DNA from: Circinella umbellata | Lineage: Eukaryota > Mucoromycota > Mucoromycetes > Mucorales > Lichtheimiaceae | Reading direction: 5' to 3' | Assembly (NCBI GenBank): GCA_025093555.1 | Contig: JAIWNF010000046.1 | Span: forward strand, 1-64,000 | Length of the DNA: 64,000 bases | Shown: in pieces, positions 61,250-64,000 of the stretch | How the letters are laid out: every line of letters starts with the position of its first letter | Position numbering within the stretch: position 1 is the first letter of the stretch | Notes under the pieces: generated by a model | The model's input: the letters and a program-made list of their open reading frames with translations, nothing else | Told to the model about the DNA's origin: nothing | Database searches by the model: none | Position numbers and translations under genes: made by a program

Positions 61250-61882
61250 AGGTAAAATGCTTTTTAAATAATTGAGAGGGTGTATAAATAAAAAAACGGA
61301 TGTGTTTAAATAACATTTTTTTTATCGGTTGCACAAATAAAAACAATGACTCAGAACACCCATCGTTATGTAACCAAGAACAAAAACCTTTTCTTAAAAT
61401 TGTATACTACGTACTACAAATAAAATAACGCAAACTTTCAAACGTTATCACCACAACAAGTCGGAAAACTGGAGTAAATTTTTTCCCATTTTAATAATTT
61501 TGGTAATTTTGCACCGCCGTGTCAAATCGCCGTGTAAGTTTTTTTTTTTTTTTTTGTATACAAAAAAAAAAAAAAGTAGAAAACAGAATTACAGGACAAA
61601 TGTTTTTATTGACTTGATTTTTTATGCATGGTGTATTATAAGTCAATTATAGATGGGAGACTGATAACAGACAAACCATTGCTATCATAATATTCTAAAC
61701 ACAGTTTCCCATAGCAAAACGAGAACTATTAAAAAAGCTATCACATGGGTGTATTTTTCTCACATTATTTGATTCAAGAAACACTCATGTTATTTGTGCG
61801 CTTCGTCTCCAATAACCCATCCAAGGATAAAAGTAACTAACAATTAGAATAGCAAGGACAGAAACAAAAGAAGAAAAAAATT
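61250..61882. other. Spacer between the two acyltransferases
   Basis: Holds T/A homopolymers (61539-61556, 61561-61575) and probably the 3' end of copy 2 and the promoter of copy 1. No other feature seen. Confidence 0.5.
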
Positions 61883-63328
61883 TTATTCGCAATTCTTTTT
61901 CAACATATCTATCACTAAAGGACCAAACTGTTCTGCTTTGGATTCATTTAATGCACCCTTTTGCCAACCCACTGTTCCAAACATTTGACCATTAGCACTA
62001 ATACAATTCAAATTCAGTGCCATAGTAAACATTTGTGAACTTTGTGCAAACCATAATCCTTCCAATTCCCATAATAATGGATCGGCAACTTGTTGTTTGT
62101 CAGATAAAAATCGACCCAGATCAGAGCATTCAATACCACCCGAACGAGCCATTGGATTTGCATCCCAATGATCATACCACCATGTTTGGAAATCATCTGG
62201 GTATTTCAATTCTGCCATGTAATGGACAGCCTTTGCACTATCATATTTGGTTTCTCTTAATCGACCATGATATGTTTTTGCTTTATCCCAAAATGAAAGT
62301 GATGGGGTGGATGATGTCCATGTATGAACATATCCACCGACAAAATTACCCATTTTATCGTTGGCAACAGGTGGATTACAGAATCCACGACAATTAACGG
62401 GTGTCCAAGTTTCTACAGCTGTGTCATTCGTTCCCCATAATTCCCAAAAGGCCGAAACAATGGCTGCCATAATAGGTGCATGAGGTGTTACTCCATGTTT
62501 CTTAGATGCCAAACAAACGTGTTGCCAAATAGTTGAATCCACATGAATAGCTCGTATTTCTGTTTCGTGTCGTGCTTTTGTTTTATCTGTGACAGCTCGA
62601 AAATCACCTGCCCATTCCATTGGAAACCAATAATGCTTAAATGGCTGGGGTAAATAGGACTTGATTTTTTCAGTTAGATTCAAACTGACCTTATCCCATG
62701 TTGTTAATTTTGGTGGTTCAAGATGCTCATAGGCTGGTAATAATGCTTTTTCTGGACTCGACTTGATAATATAACTTGATATGGATCGTGTTGCTGAAGT
62801 TGGTGTATGCTTATTTAATTCTGTATAAAGTTCGCGCCAAAAAATAGCGACACTTGAACCATCCCCAATACTATGGTGGATTGCTAGTGTAATGCTACAT
62901 TCTGTTGGTCTGTCGTCATGGACACCGATTCTTAAATGCCAAAGTGGAACAGTATGGTCATTAAGGTCGTATTCACGATCAGTTTCATTACCAATGGTAG
63001 TTGAAAGTGTCGTTCCCTCTTCCCAGAATGTTGATTGTGTATCAATGCTTACAATGGAAGCCAAGTCGAATTGTTCGAGACGAATAAAATGAATAGTGGG
63101 TTTATCAAAATCGGCAATAGCAAGTGAAAGTTGTGGATGTTTTTCGACGAGACACTTCAGGGGTACATAAAGTTGATCTAGATAAAATTGGGTAAGAGTA
63201 CCATCTTTCTGTTGCTGTCGTGAAGGGTGACGAAGAAGTGCTGTACAAGTGACTGACCCATAACCATTATTCAAGTATTTGGAAGCCTGATACTTTTCCA
63301 ACACACCTAAAGCTCGTTCGATTTGCAT
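61883..63328 (-). CDS. HxxxDG acyltransferase copy 2 (alcohol acyltransferase-like)
   Basis: Single exon, 481 residues, intact paralogue of copy 1, in tandem on the same strand 633 bases apart. The catalytic motif is HSIGDG (152-157), followed by SSVAIFWREL; further conserved stretches are MGNFVGGYVHTW, MARSGGIECSDLGRF and WQKGALNESKAEQFGPLVID. The His-Asp pair is the hallmark of CoA-dependent acyltransferases of the AATase/BAHD/condensation superfamily, where His deprotonates the acceptor. The usual BAHD DFGWG box is not evident, which favours the alcohol acetyltransferase-like branch. Donor and acceptor are unknown. No signal peptide; a cytosolic protein is expected. It follows a poly-A leader. 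Confidence 0.85.
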   Translation of the reverse strand: MQIERALGVLEKYQASKYLNNGYGSVTCTALLRHPSRQQQKDGTLTQFYLDQLYVPLKCLVEKHPQLSLAIADFDKPTIHFIRLEQFDLASIVSIDTQSTFWEEGTTLSTTIGNETDREYDLNDHTVPLWHLRIGVHDDRPTECSITLAIHHSIGDGSSVAIFWRELYTELNKHTPTSATRSISSYIIKSSPEKALLPAYEHLEPPKLTTWDKVSLNLTEKIKSYLPQPFKHYWFPMEWAGDFRAVTDKTKARHETEIRAIHVDSTIWQHVCLASKKHGVTPHAPIMAAIVSAFWELWGTNDTAVETWTPVNCRGFCNPPVANDKMGNFVGGYVHTWTSSTPSLSFWDKAKTYHGRLRETKYDSAKAVHYMAELKYPDDFQTWWYDHWDANPMARSGGIECSDLGRFLSDKQQVADPLLWELEGLWFAQSSQMFTMALNLNCISANGQMFGTVGWQKGALNESKAEQFGPLVIDMLKKNCE

Positions 63329-64000
63329 TTTTTTTTTTACTTCTTTTTTCGTCTCTTATTGATTGAAATAGAAAAATATAGTATAGCAAAGCTATTTTAT
63401 TTCTTATTAATGCTATTAGTATAATTACAGTGTCATGATCCCAATAAAGTTTTATTTACTTTAAATATATTTTCTTTTGTTTCGTATCGTGCGAAAAAAA
63501 AAGTGAAAGGGAAAGAAAGAATAAAATTTTTACTTTGGTTTATATAATTACGGTTGTGGGTATTGTACCTGACCTATCGTTGTACAGTTCCGCAGCATTC
63601 AAACGGAACTTATATCATTTGATTTTTTTGATTGCTATAATTAAAACCATGGTATAATTTCTTACAGATCACTGCTTCCAATTATCATTACTATTAATTA
63701 GTAGCGTTTTTTAGGAATTAAAGTTGATGTTGATGTTTACCATGACTTTTTAGCATGACACAGAATATCTAAATTAGGATACAGTTAGCCAATAGCGTCT
63801 TGATTTAAATTATGACAATATATGAATGTGTTTTTAAGATATTTAGCTTGTTCACATGATCACAGTTTGTTACTGATGAGCTGAAAAAAAAAACGAATAC
63901 CATGCAACGGAAGTAATATAAAAATGTTTATGATTGATACTTGCATATAACATAAACATAAAATAAAAGAAGAAGCTGGATACATTATTATGCTTTCCAC
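63329..64000. other. Terminal intergenic stretch
   Basis: No gene recognised to the window end; the first part should contain the promoter of the acyltransferase copy 2. Confidence 0.5.

Overview
The window reads as nuclear DNA of an early-diverging fungus, most likely Mucoromycota (Mucorales-like). It is very AT-rich, its genes carry many short GT..AG introns of roughly 60-130 bases, its proteins have Asn/Gln/Ser homopolymer tracts, and its selfish DNA includes short TA-flanked MITEs, LINE fragments and Helitron-type helicase. The genus cannot be fixed from the sequence alone.

Layout. 1-5.1 kb is gene-free and repeat-bearing. At 5.1-9.0 kb a PRM10/ThrE-type membrane transporter (+) and a zinc alcohol dehydrogenase (-) converge. 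From 9.4 to 26.6 kb lies an accessory island: an RRM gene cut off after three exons, a 5' fragment of an uncharacterised repeated gene family (copy A), the 3' half of a short-chain dehydrogenase, a broken PIF1/Helitron helicase, GC-rich short repeats, a relic family member (copy C), a decayed Tc1/IS630-type transposase, and an apparently intact eight-exon family member (copy B, 533 residues). At 26.9-31.5 kb are two core genes, a PSMD5-type proteasome assembly chaperone and a HAL/NPR-type Ser/Thr kinase. From 31.5 to 42.6 kb is a second accessory island: an inverted LINE pair, a family member (copy D) split by a 353-base element with a 9-base target duplication, a TA-flanked MITE, and further transposase and LINE relics. 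From 42.8 kb on, core genes return: VMP1, a secreted purple acid phosphatase, an acidic nuclear-type protein with a NET-like segment, a small protein with a PIP-like motif, a TLDc/OXR1-type protein, and a tandem pair of HxxxDG acyltransferases, one of them frameshifted.

Functional picture. The core genes cover membrane transport, redox, proteasome assembly, nutrient-transport signalling, autophagy/ER contact sites, phosphate scavenging and oxidation resistance. They do not form one pathway and nothing suggests a biosynthetic cluster beyond the acyltransferase pair. The strongest candidate for something undescribed is the repeated family (copies A, B, C, D and a possible E). Its C-terminal half keeps an acidic, PD...E..K-like core. 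Its members are present at every stage of decay and sit at rearrangement points in both accessory islands.

Exon joins were worked out by hand from splice signals and reading-frame continuity. For PRM10, the dehydrogenase, copy B, PSMD5, the kinase, VMP1, the phosphatase, the NET-like gene and the TLDc gene, every junction keeps the frame and the total length is a whole number of codons.
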